DNA from: Lingula anatina
Taxonomy: Eukaryota > Brachiopoda > Lingulata > Lingulida > Lingulidae
Direction: 5' to 3'
NCBI RefSeq assembly: GCF_001039355.2
Contig: NW_019775585.1
Span: 202,702 to 233,374 of the forward strand
DNA length: 30,673 bases
In this document: positions 1-12,600 of the stretch, piece by piece
Layout: every line of letters begins with the position of its first letter
Position numbering within the stretch: position 1 is the first letter of the stretch
The notes under the pieces: model-generated
The model's input: the letters and a program-made list of their open reading frames with translations, nothing else
Told to the model about the DNA's origin: nothing
Databases searched by the model: none
Position numbers and translations under genes: made by a program

Positions 1-673
1 TTTTTTTTTTGTGTGTGTTATATATATGACTTTTCATAAAAGCAGAGAAGGTAGGGAAAGCTGGAGTAACCTACTCTCTTTCTCTCTCTCCCATGGCATA
101 AAACTTTATGATATTTGCTTATTGTTAGGTCGTAACCCGTTGTGAAAACTGTGCTACTGTTATGGTTAATTTAGTACAACTGCCAGGATACTTGACTTTA
201 TTCCATTAGATGGACAGGTGGAATTATCGATGTCATATTATATGTGGCCTTGGAGTTGATGATCCCAGGTCATCGGAAATTACTGCTATCATTGCTTCAT
301 TATATCTTATTTCTGTTGAATATTTGGAATGACATGCGGAAATTGTTGCATACTGAATGAAGCTTCTATTATGTATAAAGTTAGGCAACAGATGATTGAA
401 AGTATAATTGCTTTTAAATTAATCAGAAATAAATGCTAGGATCTGTTAAATTCATAACAGAACTAATGCAAATGGCATGAATATACATGGTTTTGATGTC
501 AGGCATTATTGCAATAGGTCTCTGACGCATTTCTTTAAAAGGTATGATTTGTGTGCTAAACTGCAAGACTATTTTAAGTATTTTAATAGTTGTCAAGCTG
601 ACCTGTATATATTGAATCAAAGATGACCATAGGGGATCTTTTTTAAATATATAAATATTTTGTGTACTTTCAG
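1..673 (+). other. 5' flank or upstream intron, no gene seen
   Basis: Begins with a T run, a short GT tract and a short TA tract (1-28), then a TC-rich patch (about 75-91). No coding exon or clear core promoter was recognised. The CAG at 671-673 suggests that at least the end of this stretch may be intronic. Confidence 0.5.
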
Positions 674-734
674 AATTGAGCAACTGCCTCTCTCCATGTC
701 CCATGGTGCTATGAGGGTTGGAGTTTAGACCACC
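674..734 (+). promoter_or_regulatory. Putative 5' UTR with two short upstream ORFs
   Basis: A plausible 3' splice site (pyrimidine-rich stretch ending in CAG at 671-673) precedes this stretch, so an upstream non-coding exon may lie outside the window; the segment could equally be nearer the transcription start. It contains ATG at 696, opening a 10-codon frame that stops with TAG at 726-728, and ATG at 703, opening a 3-codon frame (TGA at 712-714). The 696 frame is the same as the main frame, so the TAG shows that 735 is the first usable start. That ATG has A at -3, a good context. Confidence 0.5.
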
Positions 735-789
735 ATGAGTACGCTGAGGGGGAATCTGTGGGTCCTGGTGCTGGCAGCCATCTTCTACA
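735..789 (+). CDS. robo: robo exon 1: start codon and signal peptide
   Basis: Encodes [18 protein letters not shown] plus the first base of residue 19. Joined to exon 2 it gives a short basic N-region, a hydrophobic core ([15 protein letters not shown]) and a likely signal-peptidase site after Ala22. The donor is ACA|GTGAGT at 790, phase 1. The start was chosen because an in-frame TAG lies just upstream at 726-728 and the exon 2 reading frame is matched exactly. Confidence 0.8.
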
Positions 790-1344
790 GTGAGTATATA
801 CTCATCAATGGGCATAATGAGTTGTGTACGTGTTCACACAGGTACATATGCATGTTTGTTCGCACAGCCACATATGGGTCTATGTGAATACGAGTATGCA
901 TGTGTATCATGAAGTGCTCTTAATTTGTCCCAATAAGACGACACCAGACTTTAAAATGTTAAAATCTGTTCATGAAATCAGTTGTAATGTGAGTTTTTAG
1001 TGCATGTCCAATAGGTTGAAAATTTCCAAGCTCATCAAATTGGAATTATTTATAGAAGTGATAATAAATATAGAGTCACCTTAATTCAGCAAGTCCTTAT
1101 TTACACCTGTCTTTCCACATTACCTGCTCTATAAGAATCAAAGTTGACTTCTATGTAACATGTCAAGACACCCATAAAGTTTGTTGTGGGAGCTGGACCT
1201 TTCTTGGGTGGGAATCATGGGGAACATGATTTTGGTACCATCAAGATGGATAATACATTTTTGGCACATTCCTATAAGGCAGAGATTGATCAGGTGGTCT
1301 CAGCCCACAGGTACTTATGTCATTGATAGGAACACACAACTGGT

Positions 1345-1412
<68 letters not shown>

Positions 1413-4400
1413 TTGGAAGATGCTAACTTTCAAAATCTCCAATTTCTGTGTTGTGCTTTTTTGCAACAGCAGAAGTATTTTATGTATATAATATGAATTA
1501 CTATGTTTATAAGAGTGCCGTGGAATAGAGTTTATAACCTTGCTACAACAGAACAATTTTTGCTTCCTTACGTGTATTGTAATTCACAATAAAGCATTCA
1601 AGGTTGTCAAATTTTGACCTTAAAAGTTGCTAAAAGTGGCCAGATAAGCAATTGTAAAGCTTAAGGTCAAAAATGTTAATATATGATCACCAGCTTAAGT
1701 ACGTGTTTTTGTCCTCAATGGTTTTTGTTGTACTGGCAGAGTACTGGAAAGTTTTAAGGCCGCCTGTGTCTTGTCTCTACGTGTGGCATGGCCTGTTGTA
1801 TTTTGCACATTGAAAAGGATTTTTCAGATACCATTAGAGTAAATCGCCCAATTTGACCTGCAGAAAATACTTCTAAGCCGGAAAACTTATATACATTACA
1901 GAACTGGTAAAAATCCATTTTTCAACCCCTTGCTGGTGATGTGCATTTATATTGAATTAAGAAGAACCCCTTGGCTTGGAAATAGCTTTTAAATTCCCTC
2001 CCCATGCTTGACCAGGGTTGACATCGCTCAGACCATTCATTCTTTCTAATACAATTTGTTGCCTTTGGGTTTTCATTTTGTGTTCAAATTAAAGGAAGGG
2101 GATTATTGATAATATTATCCCTATTGCTATCAAGTAATGGTATTTGATGTAGATTTCCCCCTCAAGAGATGCCAGGTTTGGAACCATTCTGAAGTGGATG
2201 ATGTCAAAAGATGATCCGGCTATCAAAATGAAATCAAGCTGCGCGTGTGGCACCTCGATTGAAATTAATGATCGGGCAGATTTGATAGTTATATGCATAC
2301 ATAAGAGGAAGGAGTTTTTTGGGAATTGTTCACCTGGGGGCCAAGAAATTAATTGGAACTGGCGTTTTGAAGTTTGCAGTGCCAAAATATCATCTTGATG
2401 TCAGGGATTTATGAAGTTGAGAGTGGCAACTCAATTTAAACCGATATGTCTGGCAGGTTTGATTTTATGCAAGTCGGTTTGGCTGGTTTTTGGGGAAATA
2501 ACTGCGTGAAACTGTTTTAAATGAGTTTGACATCTGAAAAAAAGGGCTATTGTTGTAGGTGACTGATCATGTCTCAGCCATTTTCAATCATGGATGATAC
2601 CCTTGCCCTTATTACTGTGTTACCATCCAATATATCAGAATAGAGGATCTTTATTCCATCCCACAGACCTCCTTTAAAATATAGTAATTCCTGAAAAAAG
2701 CAGGTACAAATTCCCCTTGCTGTAACACAAAATATTCATTCAACTATGCCCAAAATTGTTCGTCCAAGAAAGATATTAGATAAGTGAAAAAACTTCCCCA
2801 AGTGACAATAGATGGCATTGAACAAGATAACCCAAACAACTCCAATATTGTGATACCTGAAGGGTTGGAAGATTGAAAAGTTGAAAAAGATCCAAAAGTT
2901 GAGCAGATACTTGAAAGAGCCAGTGTGAGAAGGAGATGGTACAATAACAACAGCAAAGCAGTTTTTTTTAAGATGATAAAGAAATGTTCTAAATGAAATT
3001 AAAAAAGGCAAACAGCAGCCAGTGGCAAATGAAAAGTATCTCACACCCAGGGGGTAGCTGGCATAGATGAGATCTTCCCAAGGTCACAACTACTGTGTAG
3101 TGGGCTGGCAGGTGCTTTGTCTATGTAACACTACCTCTTTGGGCTCCTGTAGCCTATGGAGTATTTGTTGCTTTAGTGCACTGGTTTCCTGTGCTTCTGT
3201 CTAGACATCTGTCAGAAAGGAGCTGAGAAAAAGCAGGGATACCCAGGGATGGGGGAGGGGATAGCTGAGGGGATGCAGAAAAACGGGGATACCCAGAAAA
3301 GTGGGAAAGGGTTGGGTATCTTAGGGGGCGAGGAAAAGCAGGGATACTCAGGGAGAGGATATCAAAGGGGATGAAAAAAATAGATAAAATTATAGAGAGA
3401 GAATGGGGTAAGATTTCTAAAGGATAAGAAAATTGAGGGGTGTCTAAGTGCAGCTAAAAAACACTAAGGGATACAAGGGAGAAAGTCGGACAGGGTGTCA
3501 GTTAAAATGAGAAAGAGCAGGGTGCCATAATTTAGGTATTGGATGATAAAAACAGATCAGCACTACTAATGGGAATCTAACCAATAAGTGGACTTGTGGT
3601 TTAGAATTGCTTCTTTTAAAGAAAATCACATGGGTCTGGTGTCTGTATTAAGGGGAGGTAAGCTGGTTGCTGAATGGCCTTTCTGTTCTGGGTCACATTG
3701 AGAGTGGGCGTGGCAGATGAGCAGGTGATAGTTTACCTGTACTTCAACTGGAGTGGACAGGTATTGTTATACCAGTAATGGGAATCTTAATAAAGAAAAC
3801 ATTAAGGTAAGAGGTAGATTACTATGGTGTAGACTTGCCATCTGGCATGACACATGGTGGTCAGGGGTTATTCATCTTTAAAGTGCCACTTCAACATTGC
3901 TGAAATTCTTATATATTTGTGATATGTTAGTCTTTGAATTCTGCAAAGTTCAAATGTTGTCTAAGTAGCTTAATGGAATATCTGGTCATTTCGGCTTGAA
4001 TATCTGAACATTTCCTTCATTCTGTACCTACTAATCACAAGTGAAGTAAACTGCCATCTATATGATATTGCAACTGTTCCACATTAGATGAATTCACATG
4101 AACAGTCACATGAACAGAAAAGTGATTGAAAAAAGTTCTTCAAACATCTCAATCCAAAGTTCCAGTCCCTCTTTCTCCCTCATCTGTCTATCCATCATTG
4201 CAGCTGTTGTTTCCTCAAGCCTTTGTAAACTTGATCTTCATCCTCTGTGTGAGTCATTGCCTTCACAAAACAAACAAAATTAACAAAAAAAACGTGCCTA
4301 CACCACTCTGTCATTCTCTATGGCTGAGGAGGACATGGGCTGTCAGATTTAATAAAGTTGTTGTTGTTGTTTACACGTGATACATCACAATGGTTGCTTT

Positions 4401-6645
4401 TAACAGGTGAGTGATTGAGTATTTGTCACACCAAAAGTTTGAAGTCTAGTATGACCATGTCCACGCTTATTTGCAGAAGTGCATGCAAATGAGAACTGCT
4501 AAAAATTAAGTTGTTAATGATGACAAAACACACTCTTCCTGATTTACATGATGCCTTCAATTAAAATGGTCTCCACTCTTGGTTGGTTGTGAGTTGCTAG
4601 TTCCACTTACAAATTCTGAATTTTTCTCAGGTTGGGGGAGGAGAGGAGAATAAATTTTACTATACTGCTATAATTGAACCTTGTTATGATAGAAAATCAT
4701 GCTGTAGCAAAGCACAAAAATATTTCGGAGACATCGATTCCTAACAGAAATATTAAAAATGGAATAAGTCTGTGGGTTTATTCACATGTTTATTGGGAAA
4801 TTTAAAACAACAATAATGAAATCACAAATGCCAAGATGTCTCATTGGGATTGTCTCTGCTGCATAAGAAATCACATTAAAAGATTACAGATATGATGGCA
4901 TGAAATAGTCTAAATGGGATTCTAATCTTTCTTCACTTAGAGTTGTCCCACAGGGGTATGAGGCCATGATAAATTTCTATCTGAATGTTAGATAAACTCT
5001 CTGCAAGATGCTGCCTTGCAGTCTCACTTCAAATAAACACTTGTGTTAAAGCTTGCCAGTCTGCTTGGAAGGAGATGTGTACATCAGACACATGACATAA
5101 TATGTATGTGTCACAGTGCAGGCGCATTTGTGTGCATGCATGCATCTGTTTTTGTGTCTTCTTGTATGGCTATACCTGCATGAAAGGGATAAAAAGTGCT
5201 ATTGTGGCAAATTAATTCATATATTTAGAGTCCGGAAGAATTTCTGTCTTTACCAGTATGCTTATGTCAGTTGTTTGTCTATTTACCTCCAGTTCATTAA
5301 CAATTCAACTTGAGATATATGAGGGTTCTGTAGCATTAACTACATACCATCAGAAATCTCATGGCTTTTCTATCAATTTGTTCTACATCAAATCTTCATC
5401 ACACTCCACTGCATAAGCTCTTTTGTCCCTATGAAGTTGGCTTCTCTGTAGCAAGGGCCTGGTTTCATAAAGGAACTTCAGTTCAAAAGATTTTTTTACT
5501 TAAAAACAAAAAAGTCTATTTTGACGAAAGACGAATTAGCAACAGTTCATTTGATTGCATTATTTTTCCCATTAAAAAAAACAGAAATGGCTCTCTCATT
5601 TCTTTTCTTGGACTCGTATTTTTTTTTTTTTCTGGCACAGAAGTAGCCAATAATAAAAGTAAAGATCAACTCATGATTTGAAATTCTTTTGTGAAGCCAG
5701 ATCCACATGCAGTCTGAGAATGGAGAGATAGGGACATCTCATGGGTTTTCAGACAATTTGTAGAATTGCTGGTAGTTACCAGCTTGGATCAATACCAAAG
5801 ATGATTTGGGACTAAGATAGCAAGAACTTAGCTGGGATAAAGAACTATATGTCCAGAAAGCAGAGAACAGAAATTCAAAATTTATTTGGCTTATAAAAAA
5901 ACAAAAACAACAACAACTAAAAACATTTATTTCATTTTGATACTGAAAATTACAAACACAGATAAGAATAATCGAATAGTCATATGGGTTTTTAAAGTCA
6001 ATAGTCTGGATAGTTTCCAAAATGCACTTTATGAAAGAAATTGCATTTAGATATTGATTTTTTAAATCTGTGACTGGAAAGGTTCTCCAATTGGCAGACG
6101 TTCAAACATATCAAGAATGTTTTTGATACATCAGTTTTAGTTCATCCAATTTTGACAACGGTTCAGAAATTGAAGTGGTGCAAGTTTAGAAAGAGAGAAC
6201 AGAACATTTACAGGTATACTAGATGACCCCTAAAGAGCCCCAACTTAGAATAAAACAAGAGAAAAATATCGATTACTTAATTGTGTGAAAAGATTTCAAT
6301 CTTGGCCCCTTCCGTTGTTTTTGGGGGCTTATTTAATCTAGCAGGTTTGGTGGTATAATCAATTTTTCTGAACACAGAAGTGACTTTGAATATGATAAGG
6401 AAAGGTCAATTTGGAATAGGCTGGGAGGTTTTAACAAGTTGGGATGCCAAATAACACTTGTTCTGTGTTTGCACTGCACAGCGTATTATCAGCACTTTTT
6501 AGTAATTGTTTTTCAGCAAAAAAGCCAGGCTTTTTCAATAACCTGTTATCAGAGTGTTTTTGCCTGTGTCAACTAACACAACTTTAAAGATCAATTCGTA
6601 GTTGCCCTAAAGTCTCTTATCTCTCTCTCTCCTCCCTTCCTTCCA

Positions 6646-6682
<37 letters not shown>

Positions 6683-9600
6683 ATGCATGTGTGAGTACAT
6701 CGAAAATGTGGTATTCCCCTGCTGGTTCTTCAGTAGTCAGTCCACTTATTTCATGTTTTCTTAAAACACATGCTTAGACTGTAAATGACCACAGGGCCAT
6801 CCTTTCCACAATAAATTGTTTTGCTGACTCATAAATATGTGTAGTGGAGACGATTTGAACAAGTGGAAAGCATATTGGACTGCAGGGTGGTTTGCACTGA
6901 GAGGTGATGACTTAACAAACCACAAGTGGTGAATTTATTGACTGACCATATGTTTCATCAAGTCACATTTTAATGGGTTGATTACATGGGGAAGATGAGC
7001 GAAACAGAATACAACGACAATTTTCTTTAGCCCTTAACCTGAATCCTTTTCAGTAGTAAAAGAATACAAAGAATGAATTATAACATATTAAATGAATTTT
7101 TTTCAAAAACAGTAACTTTAAAGCTTTATTTATGAAATGCAGGAATTTTTGCTAAATTTCACCCAAATACTTAGCTAATATTGAAAAGCCAGTTAAATAT
7201 ACACTGGTAATCATTGTGTTGATATCCCCAAGGACAAAAGCAGAGATAACCTAAAGAATTTATCTTAAAAATTCCTGAAGTAAAATTGAATTTGGGGAGT
7301 TTCTCATCACTGCTATGATTAGGGTATCTTTTATTTCCAATTCCTGAGTCAATCATTTATGGGAAATCATGTAGTGAATCACTAATTACCTGCTCCCAAG
7401 GCCATTATTGTTCCACTGGACAATTACCATATTTATTTCAAATGGCGCCAGGAAGTCGCCAAGAATGTGTCAGAATTCCACACCATGGTCATTTGAGATG
7501 GTCATTTGATGACTGTTGGAGGGTTCTTACATCAGCACTCATCACTTCTTGGAATCTGTTAATGAAGTAATTGTTGAGACTTGTGAAGAGAGCCTCTAGT
7601 GAGCAATGCCATGGCAACATGTAAATGAGTTGTCTGGATGTCTGAGTATGGCTGAGCTGTTGGCAACTAACTCCAGATCTGGAGTAACCAGCAATGGCTT
7701 CCTTATCCTCATCATTTTATTCCCTTACATTCAGTGTGAAACTGGTTGTATATATGACATATTGCTTCATAACTGCAAAAAACTCAATACTTTGTTTAAG
7801 AAATGGTATGCAAATTGCTGTACACACTAAATGTTCATTGCTAATGAACATTTTTGGAACATTTTTGGAGTCTTTTAGTAAACAATAACTACTGGTCTTT
7901 AAGAAAACTCCACATTACAGCTACTAGAACCATTATGACCAACTGATTTGGACAGTGATCTTCTGATGGCTGGTCATTGTTATAGTCACTTTTAGTATCA
8001 GAAGTCTCCTTAGACCCCATTCCCATAGATTTTAGATCGATTTATCCCTGTGGGGAGTCTCACTAGATTACTTTCAGCTTAGCCGGCTCAAGCGTCTGTC
8101 CCGCCTACTAAAAGCTGTAAGGGGTAAATAACTATGGTGTGCGCTCGGCTGACTGCAATTTAGCGTGAACCCCCAGGGAGTTAGGTCGATCTAAATCTTA
8201 ATCTCTGGATCAATCTAAATCTCTGGGAATGCACCCTTAGAAACTCCCTTATGTGGTAGACTAGGCACAAGACACCCAAGAAGGTTCCACTCAACCAGAT
8301 GTTCTTTTGACTGACAGTTGGGGTTTGACAGTATTGGGTTTATAATGTGGTGGGGTACGGAACCATTCTGGCAGGTGCCATTGGCCCCTCTGTCAACATT
8401 ATCATAGTGTTTGATACGAAATACTCTTGGTAAGGGGTTGGGTTGTCCTTTTCCTGACTGGCCATGGAAAGGTAGTCCTATATGAATGTGGGAATATCGC
8501 CCTTGTATTAATGGCAAAAAACTAGGAGGGGGGATAAAGCCATCCTTGGCATGCAAGTCTGTTTTAACACCAGCCAGAGTGGAACTACACTAGCATATAT
8601 AGGCCTGCCTGTTGTTGCTTAATCAAATACCCAGCCTTCTAGACCTGTGTATTGGCCACTGGGTGTGGATTTTTTAAATCTTGGACAGTGTTTTACCCCC
8701 AACAGCTAAAGCAATAAGCAGTGTTGATTCTGTAAGCAGACATTTCATGGTCAGTTTGATGGAGGTGTGACACTTATCATCAGGTAATTGGATGCTGGAT
8801 ATCTGGACAGTGTACACCCAAGTGGTAGCTGAGAATGTTTGATGTTTTGACAAGGTCATAGGTTTGGACATGTGCCATTTCTCTGCAGTGTGTCTAGACC
8901 CTCCCTCCACAAATGAAAATTTTGCTCTCTTAAAATCAAAAAGTAAAACTTTGGCCTTGTTTTTCTGCAGTTTTTACAACTATTTATTCAACTTTTAGTT
9001 ATACCTTGAGATAATGACAATTCTAAGTATTGGCATAAAGGAGAAACAATCCCTCTGAGTAATGACTGTCTGTTTTTATATATGAGGGCACCAGAGGTGG
9101 GGAGGAGGAGGGGGGGAGCTCATTATGGTCATGCAGCAGGCATTGGCTTAGTCATTGACATGTATACACACAATGAATATTTGTTATGTACAGGTAAATT
9201 TAGGAATAACTTTCAGGGTACACATCCTTATCACAGTCATTGATAAGATTAGCCAAGTTGCATTGGTGCTATAGTTGTTGCAGTAAGCACTGTATTGGCT
9301 TGAAAGTGCTTGCATCCTTTTGGCACTCTTGGACACTCAAACATGTTTGTTGCTGTGCACGTTTCCCTCCCCTTCAAACTTGTTCTAAATGTCAAAACAA
9401 ACAGCTATCAGACAGCTCTCTGAGTGGAGATACAACAATCACCCACACAACCTTTTGAGAGAGCCGACTACTGATATTGCCCCATAGTATATTGTGCCTT
9501 TAGAGCCTGGTTCTGCGAGATTGTTCTCGCTAAGTGGATATGGATTGGCACTACGGTTTAATAGTTTCTCAGACTTAAGGTGCCCAGTAATGTCGTACGA

Positions 9601-12600
9601 TAAGAAATGAGCAGATAAATGGCTTTTGGCATTCAGTAGTCTTGTTTGATATAGTTTTGATATAGATTTCTAGTCCGATTTGCCTACTACATATAACTAA
9701 TACAAAATAGTACATTCATGATTTAGTGTTCTCATAAGTTGGTGTAGTAAAATGTTGTCTCAGTAATTTCACTATTGTCTAAGATATGTACACATGGTCT
9801 ATGTATGGAAGAGAATTGGTTTCAATTACTTGCAATAGAGTGTTTAAATGTTAAGAATAGTTTGTAGCCTGATATTAGTAGAAATGTGTGTGCATGCATC
9901 TGTGTTACTTGAATGTGTGAGGGGGTCATATAAATATGCATGCACGCATGCCTATGCACATGTACATTTGACCCACCCTTTTACAATGGCAAAATGAGTC
10001 CCAATTTGAACATTGGTCTAAGAAGCTCTTAATAGGGATGTGTATACAAAGCAACCCACCCAAGTGGAATGTACCTTTAAAAAAAAAACAACAGTATTAG
10101 TATTATTGTAGTTCAAGCATTGTGATTCCAAACACCTCAGAAAATCCTCCATTTTGTTTTGACTCTGAGATCGGGAAGGATTAATGAGTTGTAAAATATC
10201 AGGACGAGAACATTATACAAACATTCAGAAACAATACCAACACAGCAGACAAAAGATAAATATTTTTCCTCCTGAAGACCACACTTGGAGTAGAAGAACA
10301 GGTTGCTGCTGTCTTTCTTTTCCCAGAGATTCTGATTTGTGAATGAAAACACTTCAGATTTTGTCAAACAGTGATGCTTATTTGAAGATGTCGGTTGTTA
10401 AAATAAAAAATGAAAATACAGTGAGTTATATGCCATTAAAATGGGTGATTGAAGGATTCTGGAGTATGGAAATTTTATGTGTAGACTTTGGCAGTGTTGG
10501 ATGGTTTTCTATTTTCATGATCATTTTGAATAAAGGCAAGGATGCATATTGTTGTCACACAAATGTCATGGCCTGCATGTGTGTTTGTGCATGCGTGCAT
10601 GCCTGTGCGCATTTGTTTGTGTATGTATTTCCTCATTCTTCAAAACTACTGTTTACATTGCTTGTCAAAGAAATAAGTGCCATAATTATAAAAATATATT
10701 TCAATTGTCCTCATAATGAAAAGCACTTGAAGCTGTGTCTGAAAAAAATGTGATTGCTACAGGTGTTTATTCGTAAGTTGAAAACTATTGTGTCAGATTT
10801 AATTGAATAGTTTTAAAGTCCATGTTCTTATCTTGGAGATATTTTCCATTTGTAAGTTTTTAAGATGATTGTGACCCTAAAAGCTTTTAACTTAAAATTC
10901 TTTGCATGAAAAAAGTGGAACTAAAAAAGACATTCAGAGAAAGAAAAAAAAATTGGCTGAGAAGTCCAAGGACCATGAAGGCGTTGTGAAGTTATGTTGG
11001 ACAGGGAAAAGTTTTTCAGGGTGAAATGTTTGTTCTGCCTTTCTTCTTCTGCTCCTTTGATGTTTTGTCAGATATACTTTCATTCACCCCTGTCAAGGAA
11101 GGTGAAGTTGGACCCCTACACTCGAGGTCATTCCCTTTGGCATTTGATCACAAAAAAGACCATTTCTTTGAGCTTGCAGTACAAGCCATTTCAGATGGCC
11201 AGGTTAGTTTTTAGGAGGCAATGTCATGGGGTTATCTAGATGGGGACAATGCAGAAAAAATGCAATGTGTTTATAATGTTGGTTCATTCAAGTAAGATTT
11301 TACAGGTCACCATGAAATCCAGTTCATTATTTTGATTGTGTTTCAACCATTTGATTCAACATCCTGAAAAACTGCCTTTTCTTTTGTCCTTTTTCATTGT
11401 AATTCTGGTTTATAGCAGTACATTCCAATTCAGCTGAATTACAAGAATAATATATTATAACTTGTGGGAACTTATTTTTAAGCAACTGCGTTCAAATGAA
11501 ATGAAAGTGAATGAATGTCATTTACTTTTAACAAATGTTCCTGGGCCATGCACTTGCCCTTTATGACCTCAACTAATCATTTAATCTCCATGGGTGGCAA
11601 GAGAAGATATTTTTTATGACTGTTGAGATTGCCTGTTTATTAAACACTTGTAGGAAACCCTACTGTATTTCTGAATGTAATATATCATGCATGCTAAGAG
11701 TTAAATGGATGGTTGCCTTTGTTAAGAAAAAGAGAAGAGGTTTAGAAATTGAGTTGCATATAAAGCACAGCTGCATTTATTTTGACAACGTCAAAGTTTG
11801 TGAGACCAAAGTGATTCGTTTGTCAGTAAGTCAATTGTTTCTGAAAATGTTTTTGTCCAAAATAAAAAGAGAAATCACCACTTTTTGTGAGTTTTGCTTG
11901 TGCTTTTAAACTAAAACTTGAGCCTTTTTTGATATTTAAAGCACAATACAAAAATGAATGTTTTATCTTACAACACAACCGACCAGAGTGATAACCTCAA
12001 TGGAATTCTAGTGGATGATCTTCTACACACAGGCAATTGGAATGCTTGCATTTCCGCCACCTGTTATATCTCTCAGTGCTATTTTCTTTCTGTTAAAAAA
12101 AAAAACGCCTTAAAATAACCAAAGGAAAAGGGTTAGGAAAAAGCACAGCCATTAGTCTAGGAGAAAAGTGGTAAAGAAATAAACATTAGGGTTGCCACAC
12201 GGATGTAGACTGTTATTCAAGATGCCCATTGACCAAATGTCTTGCTGAAACCACAGGCATAGATTACTGAAACAATAAATACATCTTTTACTTAAATTTT
12301 CTCTTCAAATCTAATTAAAGACAGGGTGCACAAATCTGGTGTCACTTTTCATTTAGTGAAAGAAACTTATGATTGATAAAAATTAATAGACCTAGAGATA
12401 AATTATTTAGAAAACTCATTTTGTATAGGCACCATAGAGTGGAATACAATGAATTCAGTCTTATGATTGCAACATAATGCCTTTGGTTCATTCTTCTTTA
12501 TCTTCTTCAGTTATATAATTATAACCTGCATTTATCCCCCCCCCCCCATTTTACATTTCACAAAATGTAGTATCAAGTACAATATTTTTAATTAAAAAAA

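Noticed and set aside
423-815. 130-codon minus-strand open frame across exon 1
   Set aside because: Antisense to the signal-peptide exon and its flank; low-complexity composition, no recognisable domain, no sensible gene context.
4093-4116. Exact 12-nt tandem duplication (TCACATGAACAG twice)
   Set aside because: Only two copies; consistent with ordinary replication slippage.
9227-9247. Small perfect hairpin CTTATCA...TGATAAG
   Set aside because: Seven-base stem with seven-base loop is expected by chance in a window of this size; too short for a miRNA precursor.
9890-10615. Clusters of ATGCAT/GCATGC alternating purine-pyrimidine sequence (also near 5131)
   Set aside because: Possible Z-DNA-type simple sequence, but short and common in AT-rich introns; nothing ties it to function.
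10343-10753. 136-codon plus-strand open frame in intron 1
   Set aside because: Ends in a Cys/Val-rich run created by TGTG/GCATGC repeats; no domain and no splice context linking it to robo.
11616-11909. 97-codon plus-strand open frame in intron 1
   Set aside because: Random-looking composition and no acceptor/donor that would join it in phase with robo.
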